NCBI GenBank assembly: GCA_016781735.1 | Contig: JADDPT010000050.1 | Location: 1 to 32,417, forward strand | Source of the DNA: Rubrobacter sp. | Lineage (GTDB): Bacteria; Chloroflexota; Chloroflexia; Thermobaculales; Thermobaculaceae | Reading direction: 5' to 3' | Length of the DNA: 32,417 nucleotides | In this document: positions 17,154 to 29,554 of the stretch, in pieces | Layout: each line of letters begins with the position of its first letter | Position numbering within the stretch: the stretch's first letter is position 1 | Position numbers and translations under genes: made by a program | Notes under the pieces: model-generated | Databases searched by the model: none | What the model was told of the DNA's origin: nothing | What the model saw: the letters and a program-made list of their open reading frames with translations, nothing else

Positions 17154-17801
17154 TTGGATATAACCTGGATGGGACACTCCTGCTTCCGTGTGAGGAGCAA
17201 GGACGCAACCGTGCTGATGGACCCGTACACCAAGATACGGGGACTGGAGCTGGGCAGGCCGAAAGCCGACATCATAACCATCAGTCACGAGCATCCTGGC
17301 CACAGCAACGCCGCGGCCGTCAAGGGCGATCCTGCACCGAAGGTGGTGTCGGGACCCGGTGAGTATGAGATAAGCGGCTTGTTTCTTACTGGTGTGCGCA
17401 CGTACCATGACTCGGAGGCCGGCAAGAAGCTCGGTCGAAACACCGTCTACATTTTGGAGAGCGAGGGAATGGTGCTTGCGCATTTGGGCGATCTTGGTCA
17501 TGCCCTCTCTGCCGAGCAGGCGGACCTCATGAGTAACGTCGACATCTTGCTGGTGCCTGTCGGCGGTGGCAAGTCGCTGGGGCCTGAGCAGGCAGCTGAG
17601 GTTATTGCGCAGCTCGAGCCGCTGGTCGTGGTGCCGATGCACTACAGGACCGCGGAGGGACAGGAGGGCCTCGAAGGCGTGGAGCACTTCGTGAAGGAGA
17701 TGGGGCTCTCCGACTTTCAGGCGGAGGACAGGCTTTCCATACGCAAGTCGGACCTACCCGACACACTGCAGGTTCGTGTACTCTCGCCAAGGCCGGCATA
17801 G
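17154..17801 (+). CDS. Metallo-beta-lactamase-fold protein (UlaG-like) with altered metal motif
   Basis: The 215-residue protein begins with MDITWMGHSCFRV, the start pattern of the UlaG-like branch of the metallo-beta-lactamase superfamily (metal-dependent hydrolases, substrate unknown). The metal motif HxHxDH appears as HEHPGH at residues 45-50: the three histidines are kept but the Asp is Gly49. GPGEYEISGLFLTGVRTYHD, AHLGDLGH and the late VPMHYRT correspond to later conserved blocks with metal ligands. One metal site may be lost or modified. The start is TTG at 17154 with GGGGG upstream. It lies between recX and pyrG, only 39 bases before pyrG, so cotranscription with pyrG is likely. Confidence 0.82.
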   Translation: MDITWMGHSCFRVRSKDATVLMDPYTKIRGLELGRPKADIITISHEHPGHSNAAAVKGDPAPKVVSGPGEYEISGLFLTGVRTYHDSEAGKKLGRNTVYILESEGMVLAHLGDLGHALSAEQADLMSNVDILLVPVGGGKSLGPEQAAEVIAQLEPLVVVPMHYRTAEGQEGLEGVEHFVKEMGLSDFQAEDRLSIRKSDLPDTLQVRVLSPRPA

Positions 17802-17822
17802 GCAACCGTCGCGGAGCGATGA

Positions 17823-19538
<1,716 letters not shown>

Positions 19539-19732
19539 ACCTCGGCTTCCAGAGGCAACGCACCAGTCCTGTAACGCAGTGTGCGCTGGTATAGGGTGCT
19601 GACGGCATTCACCGCTAACCTCGACACGCATTGACGATAGGCTCCTGCTAGGACACGTGATGTGGTTCCCATGACTCGCAGTGTCCCTCCACAGGTGGGC
19701 TCCACTCCGCCCCTACTACTCGCCTCGCGACA

Positions 19733-19750
19733 TTGTGAAAAATCTCACAA
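19733..19750 (+). promoter_or_regulatory. Rex/CRP-type palindromic operator of the ATP synthase operon
   Basis: TTGTGA-AAAATC-TCACAA is a perfect inverted repeat with 6-base arms and a 6-base spacer. It fits the Rex operator TTGTGAA-N4-TTCACAA at all but one defined position (13 of 14), and it also contains the CRP/FNR-family core TGTGA-N6-TCACA without mismatch. The left arm coincides with the -35 element of the promoter at 19733-19761 and the right arm lies in its spacer, a position suited to repression. Rex (NADH/NAD+ sensor) is favoured by the outer bases and the gene context, but a CRP-family protein cannot be excluded. Confidence 0.65.
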
Positions 19751-19761
19751 AGTGGTATATT
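19733..19761 (+). promoter_or_regulatory. ATP synthase operon promoter P1 (overlaps the operator)
   Basis: TTGTGA (19733-19738) and TATATT (19756-19761) are separated by 17 bases. The -35 hexamer matches consensus at 4 of 6 positions and the -10 at 5 of 6. The palindromic operator covers the -35 and part of the spacer. The preceding gap from pyrG (19539-19732) shows no other recognisable element. Confidence 0.55.
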
Positions 19762-19772
19762 AAGGGCGGAAG

Positions 19773-19802
19773 TTGTGGCACTCTTTGACGGCGTGCTATA
19801 CT
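19773..19802 (+). promoter_or_regulatory. ATP synthase operon promoter P2 candidate
   Basis: TTGTGG (19773-19778) and TATACT (19797-19802) are spaced by 18 bases. It lies downstream of the operator, so its activity could be independent of it. Transcription would start about 15 bases before the first gene, leaving room only for its GAGGGAG ribosome site. Confidence 0.45.
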
Positions 19803-19824
19803 CTTTGCCTGTGAGGGAGCCTTC

Positions 19825-20058
19825 TTGGGAGTAGACCGCTCTACATTGCGGGCGTTCGCACTGGCGACTCAGATGGGGTTCTCCATCGCAGTCCCGCTGG
19901 TGGCAGGGGTCGCTGGTGGTCTATTCCTGGACGACAGGCTCGGCACAAAGCCCATCTTTCTGATTGTGGGTATTCTTCTCGGCCTGGTACTTGCTACCTT
20001 CACACTCTACAAACTCGTCTCTTTCCGCACGTCGAGGGACAGCAGGAACGGAACGTAA
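19825..20058 (+). CDS. AtpZ/AtpI-type small membrane protein of the ATP synthase operon
   Basis: The 77-residue protein has two membrane helices (about 15-32 and 39-61) joined by the loop FLDDRLGTKP. This is the pattern of the AtpZ/AtpI group (ATPase_gene1) encoded at the front of atp operons. Members are linked to Mg2+ supply or to assembly of the c-ring; the exact role of this one is inferred. The start is TTG at 19825, with GAGGGAG five bases upstream. It is the first gene of the operon and precedes atpB by 27 bases. Confidence 0.85.
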   Translation: MGVDRSTLRAFALATQMGFSIAVPLVAGVAGGLFLDDRLGTKPIFLIVGILLGLVLATFTLYKLVSFRTSRDSRNGT

Positions 20059-20085
20059 ATGGACAACGTACGGGAGCCGCGCTAG

Positions 20086-21045
20086 ATGTCACTAACGACC
20101 GCTTACCTGGGCCTTGTCAACTCGCCCGTAGGACGCATCCTCCTCCAGGAGGAAGAGGGCGAGGATACTCTACTCGGAACCCCGTATCACAGGCCCGGGC
20201 CGGCGCCCGAAGAGTTGTTCACCATCGGCCCCCTGCACATCACAAACTCGATGCTCACGACGGTGCTGGTGGTGCTGCTCGTCTCCGCACTGGCCTTCTG
20301 GATGTCGCGTGGCTTGAAGCTGATTCCGGGCAGGCGGCAGAACCTCCTGGAGAGCGTAATCGAAGGGCTGCTCGGCCTAGTTGAGGGAGCGGCTGGCAGG
20401 CGGGTCGGACGCATAATCTTCCCGCTGATCGGCACCCTCTTCATATACATCCTAGTAGCCAACTGGTTCGCACTGCTACCCGGAATAGGCACGATCACGT
20501 GGCACACCCACGGTCACGATTACCCGCTGCTGCGAGCGCCTAACGCGGACTACAACATGACACTGGCGATGGCGCTGCTGACGATAGTGATAGTGCAGGT
20601 CGCCGGCTTTGCCGCTCACGGCTTCTTTGGTCACCTGAAGGAGTACTTCATCAAGACCGGTCCGGTGCGCATATTGCCGAATCCGCTCACCATCATCGAC
20701 GAGTTCGCGCGGGTACTCTCGCTCTCCGTGCGACTCTTCGCGAACGTGTTCGCGGGCGAGGTGCTGGTGACCGTGATGCTCGCGTTGTCGTATGTCGCGG
20801 TCACCACGTTTATCGGGTTCTTCTTCGCCGCTGCCGTCCCGTCGCTGTTCCTTGCGTTGGAGATATTCTTCGGTTTGATCCAGGCGCTGGTGTTCGCGCT
20901 CCTCTCTCTCATCTACATCACTCTCGCGGTAGGGGGACACGGCGACGACCACGGTGCGGATCACTCGACGGAGGAGTACGCCGCCGGCACCGAGCACATG
21001 GATACACGCACGCCCATCATGCAGGAGCGTATTCCGGGGACGTAA
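20086..21045 (+). CDS. atpB: ATP synthase F0 subunit a
   Basis: Subunit a forms the two ion half-channels next to the c-ring. The 319-residue protein is longer than usual (about 240-270). The essential Arg is Arg216 in LSVRLFANVFAGE, and GLIQALVFALLSLIYI carries the conserved Gln266. Two extensions are unusual. The N-terminal leader (1-31, ending QEEEGEDTLLG) resembles the one on AtpF. The C-terminal tail (283-319) is hydrophilic and starts GGHGDDHGADH, rich in His and Asp. The start is ATG at 20086 with GGGAG upstream. The 20 bases 20071-20090 around the ribosome site and start recur with one change before atpF (21502-21521). Confidence 0.97.
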   Translation: MSLTTAYLGLVNSPVGRILLQEEEGEDTLLGTPYHRPGPAPEELFTIGPLHITNSMLTTVLVVLLVSALAFWMSRGLKLIPGRRQNLLESVIEGLLGLVEGAAGRRVGRIIFPLIGTLFIYILVANWFALLPGIGTITWHTHGHDYPLLRAPNADYNMTLAMALLTIVIVQVAGFAAHGFFGHLKEYFIKTGPVRILPNPLTIIDEFARVLSLSVRLFANVFAGEVLVTVMLALSYVAVTTFIGFFFAAAVPSLFLALEIFFGLIQALVFALLSLIYITLAVGGHGDDHGADHSTEEYAAGTEHMDTRTPIMQERIPGT

Positions 21046-21096
21046 GGCCCCGGCGCGCACAAAACTCACCACAAGCAAACAGAGGAGGGCTAGTAG

Positions 21097-21411
<315 letters not shown>

Positions 21412-21434
21412 GTTCGTTTGCCTCGGTGGGAGTT

Positions 21435-21468
21435 CTCCGGGGGCGGCCAACGGGACCGCCCCCTGGAG
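21435..21468 (+). other. Intercistronic hairpin between atpE and atpF
   Basis: GGGGGCGG (21439-21446) pairs with CCGCCCCC (21456-21463); outer CTCC / GGAG pairs extend the stem across a one-base bulge (21435-21438 with 21465-21468). No U-run follows. The likely role is protection of the 3' end of the atpE message or attenuation, consistent with the need for more c subunits than other subunits. Confidence 0.6.
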
Positions 21469-21516
21469 CGTATGAGGAACATTGATATGAAGCCAGCTTT
21501 TCGGGAGCCGCGATAG

Positions 21517-22131
21517 ATGTCTGCTGCAGACGCTTTACTGGGATACATAAGCTCGCCACTGGCGGCGATCCTCGCGCAGGAGGAGGAAGGAGGGGGCCTC
21601 CTCGGAGCCCTCGGTGTGAACCTGTTCTCCTTTCTGTGGCAGCTATTTGCGTTCCTTGTCCTGCTCTTTGTGCTCCGAAAGTATGCCTACCGCCCAGTAA
21701 TGAATATGCTCGACGAGCGTGCCAATCGGATACGCAACAGCATGGAGACCGCCGAGCGGGTACAGCGCGAGATGGCTGAGATGGAGCAGCGCTCACGCCA
21801 GATGTTGGAACAGTCGAGGCGCGAGAGCCAGGCGGTCATCACTCAGGCTCAACAGACGGCCGAACGCATACAGGCTCAGGCTCAGGAGAGCGCCCGCAAC
21901 CAGGCCAATGAGATCGTTTCTCGCGCGCAGGTCGAGATCAACAGGGAGCGAGTCGAAGCGATGGCACAGCTACGGCGAGAGGTGGCCGACTTGGCTATTA
22001 CCGCTGCCAGCAGGGTCGTCAGGCGGGAGCTCGACCCACAGACCCACATCAGGCTCATCAACGAAACGCTTGCCGAGAGTGGCGCTACGCACGGCAATGG
22101 CGTTCAGGATGGAGGTCGGCCCCTTGCCTAG
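21517..22131 (+). CDS. atpF: ATP synthase F0 subunit b
   Basis: Subunit b is the peripheral stalk linking the membrane part to F1. The 204-residue protein has one membrane helix (about 36-54, FSFLWQLFAFLVLLFVLRKY) and a long charged coiled coil (about 55-160, rich in Gln, Glu and Arg). An N-terminal leader of about 30 residues (MSAADALLGYISSPLAAILA then QEEEGGGLLG) precedes the helix, is absent from typical b subunits and resembles that of AtpB. The start is ATG at 21517, with the same CGGGAGCCGCG ribosome region as atpB. The end overlaps the start of atpH. Confidence 0.97.
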   Translation: MSAADALLGYISSPLAAILAQEEEGGGLLGALGVNLFSFLWQLFAFLVLLFVLRKYAYRPVMNMLDERANRIRNSMETAERVQREMAEMEQRSRQMLEQSRRESQAVITQAQQTAERIQAQAQESARNQANEIVSRAQVEINRERVEAMAQLRREVADLAITAASRVVRRELDPQTHIRLINETLAESGATHGNGVQDGGRPLA

Positions 22132-22657
22132 GGCAGGCGCCAGTGCTCGCCGGTACGCACAAGCAGCCTTCGAGCTTGGGCGCGAGAAAGGCAACCTTCA
22201 GAGCTGGCAGGATGACATCGAGCTGATGGCCGCCGTCTTCGAGGATCGTCAGGTGCGCGCCTACTTCGGTGATCCCAAGCGACGCGCAGTCGAGAAGAAG
22301 GATTCCGCCCGCAGGATGTTCGAGGGCAGAGTCCAGCCGGAGACACTCAACCTGCTGCTCCTGCTAACCGAGCGAGGCCGTGCAGTTCTACTGCCTGATG
22401 TCAAGCAGAGGTTCGATATGTTCGTGCGCGAGGAACTCGGTCTCGTGGTCGCCCAGGTCACAACTGCTATACCCGTGGATGACGCAGAGAGGGATCGGAT
22501 AGCGTTGGAGTTGGGACGCCTCACCGGCAAGCGGGTGCAGGTCGAGACGACTGTTGATCCTCAGATTATCGGTGGGCTCATTGCCCGCGTAGGCGACAAG
22601 CTAATAGACGGCAGCGTGCGCACCTCGCTGCTGCAACTGCGTCAGCACATTACATAA
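22124..22657 (+). CDS. atpH: ATP synthase F1 subunit delta
   Basis: Subunit delta joins the peripheral stalk to the top of F1. With the start used here the protein is 177 residues, the family norm. The N-terminal helical domain begins ARRYAQAAFELGREKG; the C-terminal domain has the conserved IIGGLIARVGDKLIDGSVRTSLLQL. The start is chosen as TTG at 22124, with GGAGG eight bases upstream. An in-frame ATG at 22109 is possible but lacks a ribosome site. The frame is open much further upstream only because it runs as a shadow of atpF. It overlaps the atpF stop by eight bases, which suggests translational coupling. Confidence 0.93.
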   Translation: MPRAGASARRYAQAAFELGREKGNLQSWQDDIELMAAVFEDRQVRAYFGDPKRRAVEKKDSARRMFEGRVQPETLNLLLLLTERGRAVLLPDVKQRFDMFVREELGLVVAQVTTAIPVDDAERDRIALELGRLTGKRVQVETTVDPQIIGGLIARVGDKLIDGSVRTSLLQLRQHIT

Positions 22658-22697
22658 CTCAGCAAGCAGGCTGGATGAGCCACTGGGGGAGAATTAG

Positions 22698-24224
22698 ATG
22701 GCTATACGAACCGACGAAATAACCTCGATCATAAAGAGTCAGATAGCGAGCTACGAGCAGCCTCTTACGACCGTGGATGTCGGGACGGTTGTTGAGGTGG
22801 GTGATGGCATCGCCCGAGTCTTCGGCATGTCAGGAGTCCGCGCGGCCGAGATTGTGGAGTTCGAGAACGGTGTGTCCGGGCTCGCGCTCAACCTGGAAGA
22901 GGAGAGCGTCGGCGTGGTGGTCCTCGGTCCGTATACGGGCATTGAGGAGGGCGACCAGGTGCGCTCGACCGGGCGCATCATTGACGTACCGGTGGGGGAT
23001 GCGCTGATCGGCCGCGTGGTAGATGCGCTCGGCAACCCGCTCGACGGCAAGGGACCGATTCGAACGACGAGCCGCCGCGTGGTCGAACGAGTAGCGCCGG
23101 GTGTTATCGTGCGCAAGAGCGTGACTACTCCCGTCCAGACCGGCATAAAGGCGATAGACGCGATGACACCGATAGGCCGTGGTCAGCGTGAGCTGATCAT
23201 CGGTGACCGGCAGACCGGGAAGAGCGCGATCGTGCTGGACACGATCATGAACCAGAAGGGCAAGGACCTGATCTGCATTTACGTCGCCATCGGGCAGAAG
23301 AGCTCGAAGGTAGCGCAGATCGTCGCCACATTGGAAGAGTACGGCGCGATGGACCACACGATCGTGGTGTCGGCCTCCGCTGACGCCCCTGCGCCGCTGC
23401 AGTACCTATCGGCGTACGCGGGCTGTGCAATGGGTGAGGAGTTCATGGAACAGGGTAAGGACGCCCTGATCGTGTACGACGACCTGTCGAAGCATGCTGC
23501 GGCGTACCGCGAGATCTCGCTGCTGCTCCGCCGACCGCCCGGACGTGAAGCGTACCCCGGGGACGTTTTTTACCTGCACTCACGGCTCCTTGAGCGCGCC
23601 GCCCGCCTCAATGAGGAGAACGGCGGAGGTAGCTTGACCGCCCTGCCGATCATCGAGACTCAGGCGAACGACGTGTCCGCGTACATCCCCACAAACGTGA
23701 TCTCAATTACGGACGGACAGATCTTCCTCGAGAGCGACCTGTTCTACGCGGGCGTCCGCCCGGCCATCAACGTAGGGCTGTCCGTCTCACGCGTGGGTGG
23801 CGCGGCGCAGACCAAGGCGATGAAGCAGGTGGCGGGCCGCGTGCGCCTCGACCTCTCTCAGTACCGCGAGCTAGCCGCGTTCGCACAGTTTGGCTCTGAC
23901 CTGGACAAGCAGACGCGCTCGCAGCTTGAGCGCGGGCAGCGGACCGTGGAGATCCTCAAGCAGCCTCAGTACGCGCCCGTGCCGGTGGAAGAGCAGGTCA
24001 TGATCATCTACGCAGTCACCAACGGCCTGCTCGATGACGTGCCAGTCGAGAGCATCCGTGACTTCGAATCGAAGCTGGGCGACTACATGCGCTCCGCACA
24101 CCTGGAGCTCATGAGCACCATCCGCGACCAGGGAGCTCTCAATGATGACCTGGTCGGCCAGCTTCGTAGCGCGATTGAAGAGTTCAAGCAGGGTTATCAG
24201 CCCGAGCAGGCGACGGCCGTCTAG
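22698..24224 (+). CDS. atpA: ATP synthase F1 subunit alpha
   Basis: Subunit alpha forms the non-catalytic nucleotide sites of the F1 hexamer. The 508-residue protein has the expected N-terminal beta barrel, the Walker A motif GDRQTGKS at about 170-177, and [46 protein letters not shown] covering Walker B and the family signature. [17 protein letters not shown] marks the C-terminal region. The length is typical. The start is ATG at 22698, with GGGGGAG upstream. It follows atpH by 40 bases. Confidence 0.99.
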   Translation: MAIRTDEITSIIKSQIASYEQPLTTVDVGTVVEVGDGIARVFGMSGVRAAEIVEFENGVSGLALNLEEESVGVVVLGPYTGIEEGDQVRSTGRIIDVPVGDALIGRVVDALGNPLDGKGPIRTTSRRVVERVAPGVIVRKSVTTPVQTGIKAIDAMTPIGRGQRELIIGDRQTGKSAIVLDTIMNQKGKDLICIYVAIGQKSSKVAQIVATLEEYGAMDHTIVVSASADAPAPLQYLSAYAGCAMGEEFMEQGKDALIVYDDLSKHAAAYREISLLLRRPPGREAYPGDVFYLHSRLLERAARLNEENGGGSLTALPIIETQANDVSAYIPTNVISITDGQIFLESDLFYAGVRPAINVGLSVSRVGGAAQTKAMKQVAGRVRLDLSQYRELAAFAQFGSDLDKQTRSQLERGQRTVEILKQPQYAPVPVEEQVMIIYAVTNGLLDDVPVESIRDFESKLGDYMRSAHLELMSTIRDQGALNDDLVGQLRSAIEEFKQGYQPEQATAV

Positions 24225-24259
24225 GACGTCGCTACCGGGGTGATACGGGGAGGTAGTCG

Positions 24260-26598
<2,339 letters not shown>

Positions 26599-26631
26599 GT
26601 CGAGCCAGGACCGCGCGTATCAGGTACTCTT

Positions 26632-26662
26632 GCAGGGGGCGGGTCCAGGATCCGTCCCCTGC
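26632..26662 (+). terminator. Long hairpin between atpD and atpC (terminator or processing site)
   Basis: Positions 26632-26646 pair with 26648-26662 over nearly their whole length: two G-U wobbles, and the innermost pairs would form the loop. The outer arm is GCAGGGG / CCCCTGC. It is followed by CCCTTTC, a poor U-run. It could partly terminate transcription or protect the upstream message. Confidence 0.6.
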
Positions 26663-26715
26663 CCTTTCACGGGGGCAAAGACGGATCGCGCGTGGTTTCC
26701 GTTCTGGCTGCCTGC

Positions 26716-26721
26716 TAGAAT
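26716..26721 (+). promoter_or_regulatory. Possible -10 element upstream of atpC
   Basis: TAGAAT (5 of 6 match to TATAAT) lies about 90 bases before atpC, downstream of the hairpin. No good -35 hexamer is seen at the right distance (GTGGTT at 26692-26697 is poor), so this is a weak call. Confidence 0.3.
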
Positions 26722-26809
26722 TGGCGGGTCGAGACGTGGGGAACAGCGTTTGGGATCTCATGCAGGGCGATGAGACGGTCAACATAAGCAGTTCGTGGGA
26801 GGGACATAG

Positions 26810-27235
26810 ATGCCGCTGCAGCTGCAAGTAGTTACCGCGGAGCGCGTGGTGTACGAGGACGAGGTGGACATGGTGGTCGCGCCGAGCCTAGAAGGCACGG
26901 TCGGGATCCTGCCGCGCCACGCGCCGCTGATGAGTGTGCTGGGAATCGGCGAGCTTCGCATCAAGAAGGGTGCCGAGGAGACGCCACTAGCCATAGGCGG
27001 TGGCTTCATGGAAGTGCTCGATGACCGTGTGACCGTGTTGGCGGACAGCGCTGAGCGCGCGGACGAGATAGACGTGCAGCGTGCCGAGGAAGCTCAGCTA
27101 CGTGCCGAGCGGCTCCGGGCGGAGGGTGCGCCGGCCGACCCGGCGATAATGGAGGCAGCTCTGCGCCGGGCTCAGGTTCGCCTCAAGGTTGCCCGCAGGC
27201 GCCGGAACGTGCGTGGCGGTCAGCCAACCCCGTAG
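26810..27235 (+). CDS. atpC: ATP synthase F1 subunit epsilon
   Basis: Subunit epsilon sits at the foot of the central shaft and can inhibit ATP hydrolysis. The 141-residue protein has the beta-sandwich domain (LQLQVVTAERVVYEDEVDMV, then GTVGILPRHAPLMSVLGIGELRIK, and the Gly-rich IGGGFMEV) and the C-terminal helical hairpin (about 88-130, rich in Ala, Arg and Glu). The start is ATG at 26810, with GGGAGGG upstream. It is the last atp gene and is detached from atpD by 211 bases. Confidence 0.97.
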   Translation: MPLQLQVVTAERVVYEDEVDMVVAPSLEGTVGILPRHAPLMSVLGIGELRIKKGAEETPLAIGGGFMEVLDDRVTVLADSAERADEIDVQRAEEAQLRAERLRAEGAPADPAIMEAALRRAQVRLKVARRRRNVRGGQPTP

Positions 27236-27329
27236 TAGCTATGGGCAGAATTCAGCACGCCCGATAACCCTGCCGCCGCTCGGTACGCTGGCGCGCAGCA
27301 ATTACCCTTTCCGTATTGGAGTGTAGTAC

Positions 27330-28337
27330 TTGATCTTTTCCAAGCGAATCGGCATAGACCTGGGGACCGCAAACGTGCTCGTCTTCACCAAGGGAAAGGG
27401 CATCATCCTCAACGAACCTTCGGTGGTCGCGATAAGCACTAAGGACGGCTCGATAAAGGCCGTTGGCGCGGAGGCCCGTGACATGCTGGGGCGCACTCCG
27501 GAGACCATCGAGGTCATACGTCCCATGAAGAACGGGGTGATAGCGGACTACGTGATCACCGAGCAGATGTTGCGCTACTTCATCAGCAAGGCGGCGGGCC
27601 GCTTCTCGCTCGGGGGTCCCGAGGTAATGATCTGCATCCCGGCGGGCGTGACCACGGTCGAGATGCGCGCGGTACGCGACGCGGCCCTCAATGCAGGCGC
27701 AAAGCACGCATGGCTGATCCGCGAGCCGCTCGCCGCTGCCATCGGGGCGGATGTCCCGGTAGCCTCGCCCAGTGGCAACCTCGTGATTGATGTCGGAGGC
27801 GGCACCACTGAGGTGGCGGTAATTGCACTGAATGGCATCGTCGTCGGCGCGTCTGTACGTGTTGGCGGCAACCGCATAGACGACGAGATCGCGAACTACA
27901 TGAAGCGCAAGTACAGCCTGATGGTAGGCGACCGCACCGCCGAGGAGATCAAGATCACCATAGGTAGCGCGATCCGCACGGAGGATAACGCTGCCATGGA
28001 GGTGCGCGGACGGGACCAGGTGTCCGGCCTTCCCCGCACGGTTACCGTGCACTCGCACGAGATTACTGATGCAATGCGGGACCCGCTAAACAGCATCCTC
28101 GGCGCCGTTCAGACTGTGCTCGAGGATACGCCTCCCGAACTGGCTTCCGACATCATTGATAAGGGGATGGTGCTTACAGGGGGTGGTGCGCTGCTCCGCA
28201 ACCTCGACCAACTCCTTTCTCGTGCGACAGGAGTGCCGTGCACCATCGCGGAGAACCCGCTGAACTGCGTCGCGATCGGCACAGGCATTGCGCTCGAGCA
28301 CCTGGATATCTTGCGCGATAGCCTCTCGGATGAGTAA
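27330..28337 (+). CDS. mreB: Rod shape-determining protein MreB
   Basis: MreB is the actin-like cytoskeletal ATPase that guides lateral wall synthesis. The 335-residue protein has the phosphate-1 loop [13 protein letters not shown] (8-20), the phosphate-2 loop [14 protein letters not shown] and the adenosine motif [15 protein letters not shown], with normal length. The N-terminus is [10 protein letters not shown], a short amphipathic membrane-touching start as in other MreB proteins. The start is TTG at 27330, with GGAG nine bases upstream. It follows atpC by 94 bases and is followed after 27 bases by a SEDS-family gene. mreC and mreD are not between them. Confidence 0.97.
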   Translation: MIFSKRIGIDLGTANVLVFTKGKGIILNEPSVVAISTKDGSIKAVGAEARDMLGRTPETIEVIRPMKNGVIADYVITEQMLRYFISKAAGRFSLGGPEVMICIPAGVTTVEMRAVRDAALNAGAKHAWLIREPLAAAIGADVPVASPSGNLVIDVGGGTTEVAVIALNGIVVGASVRVGGNRIDDEIANYMKRKYSLMVGDRTAEEIKITIGSAIRTEDNAAMEVRGRDQVSGLPRTVTVHSHEITDAMRDPLNSILGAVQTVLEDTPPELASDIIDKGMVLTGGGALLRNLDQLLSRATGVPCTIAENPLNCVAIGTGIALEHLDILRDSLSDE

Positions 28338-28364
28338 GGTGATTCGAGGTATATCGATGCCCGT

Positions 28365-29504
28365 GTGCAGGACAGGAGCAGCGTGCTCTCGCTGAACACC
28401 GCCGGAACCGCCCGTTGGAAGCACTTCGACTGGGTGATGCTGGCGGCCACCCTCATGATCGCCGGCTTCGGGCTGATGATGATATACAGCGCGACGAGCG
28501 AGCCTGGCGCCTTCGCCCCCAGTTCATTTGTCATCAAGCAAGCGGTGTATCTCTTGGTCGGCCTCCTGCTCATGGCCGTGCTCGCATCCGTGGACTACAG
28601 GTTCCTGGCGAACTGGGCCCCGTACATGTACGTAGCGACGCTGGCGCTACTTGCGCTCGTGTACGTTGTCGGCACGGAGGTGTACGGCTCGACGCGGTGG
28701 ATATACTTCGGGCCGGTGCCGCTGCAGCCTAGCGAGCCTGCGAAGCTGTTTATGGTGCTCGTGCTTGCCCGGTTACTTTCTGAGAAGCCGCGGTCCCAGT
28801 CCTCGCTGTTTCGCTTCCTCGCCTCCATCGTGGTCGTCGGCGCCCCGCTCCTGCTGGTGTTCGGACAACCGGACCTCGGCACGTCGCTCGTGTTGGGCAC
28901 GGTCTGGCTTGCCATCGCGCTTGTATCCGGTACGCGCCTGAAGTATTTCCTCTGGTTGGCGGTGCTTAGCGTCCCTCTGGGAATCGTCAGCTGGCTCTAC
29001 GTGCTCAAGCCATATCAGATCGCACGCGTGCTCGTCTTCCTGAATCCCGATGCCTCGCCGCTCGACGACGGCTACAACATCATCCAGGCCACGATCAGCG
29101 TAGGCGCCGGGGGCCTATCTGGACAAGGGTATATGGAAGGGTCGCAGAGCCAGCTCCACTACCTGCGGGTTCAACATACGGACTTCATTGCATCCGTCAT
29201 AGGCGAGGAGTTTGGCTTCCTTGGAATGCTGGCCCTGCTGCTTGTCTACGGACTGCTGCTCTGGCGGGTGATCCGCGTGGCGGACCTCGCACGCGACAAG
29301 TACGGCGAGCTGATAGCGACCGGTATCGGCGCGATCCTGCTCTTCCAGATATTCGTGAACGTGGGTATGAACGTCAGGTTGATGCCGGTCACGGGCATCC
29401 CGCTGCCTTTTGTATCGTACGGAGGCAGCTCACTCGTTACGTTGCTAGCGGCGCAGGGCGTCCTGCAGAGCATCCTGCTGCGCCACAAGAAGCTCAACCT
29501 GTAG
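28365..29504 (+). CDS. rodA: SEDS-family peptidoglycan polymerase, RodA-like
   Basis: The 379-residue protein is a ten-helix SEDS glycosyltransferase that polymerises lipid II, acting with a class B penicillin-binding protein. Signatures are DWVMLAATLMIAGFGLMMIYSATS at the first helix, YGSTRWIYFGPVPLQPSEPAKL near residue 105 and GIPLPFVSYGGSSLVTLLAAQG near the C-terminus. Adjacency to mreB favours RodA (elongation) over FtsW (division). The given start is GTG at 28365; the in-frame GTG at 28383 has a better-placed AGGAG (28374-28378) and may be the true start, shortening the protein by six residues. Confidence 0.93.
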   Translation: MQDRSSVLSLNTAGTARWKHFDWVMLAATLMIAGFGLMMIYSATSEPGAFAPSSFVIKQAVYLLVGLLLMAVLASVDYRFLANWAPYMYVATLALLALVYVVGTEVYGSTRWIYFGPVPLQPSEPAKLFMVLVLARLLSEKPRSQSSLFRFLASIVVVGAPLLLVFGQPDLGTSLVLGTVWLAIALVSGTRLKYFLWLAVLSVPLGIVSWLYVLKPYQIARVLVFLNPDASPLDDGYNIIQATISVGAGGLSGQGYMEGSQSQLHYLRVQHTDFIASVIGEEFGFLGMLALLLVYGLLLWRVIRVADLARDKYGELIATGIGAILLFQIFVNVGMNVRLMPVTGIPLPFVSYGGSSLVTLLAAQGVLQSILLRHKKLNL

Positions 29505-29510
29505 CCGGGG

Positions 29511-29516
29511 TATAAT
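29511..29516 (+). promoter_or_regulatory. Consensus -10 element before gatC
   Basis: A perfect TATAAT lies 39 bases upstream of the gatC ATG, right after the rodA stop. No good -35 is present at 17 or 18 bases, so activity may need an activator or be weak. Confidence 0.4.
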
Positions 29517-29554
29517 CGGTAGCCGCCGCGCTCTTTGGGAAGGACACGCTACGT

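Noticed and set aside
21719-22123. Upstream extension of the atpH frame
   Set aside because: It is an out-of-frame shadow of atpF; the delta family length fits the start at 22124.
27252-28058. Minus-strand open frame antisense to mreB (268 codons)
   Set aside because: Shadow of mreB third-position GC bias; no recognisable protein or start context.
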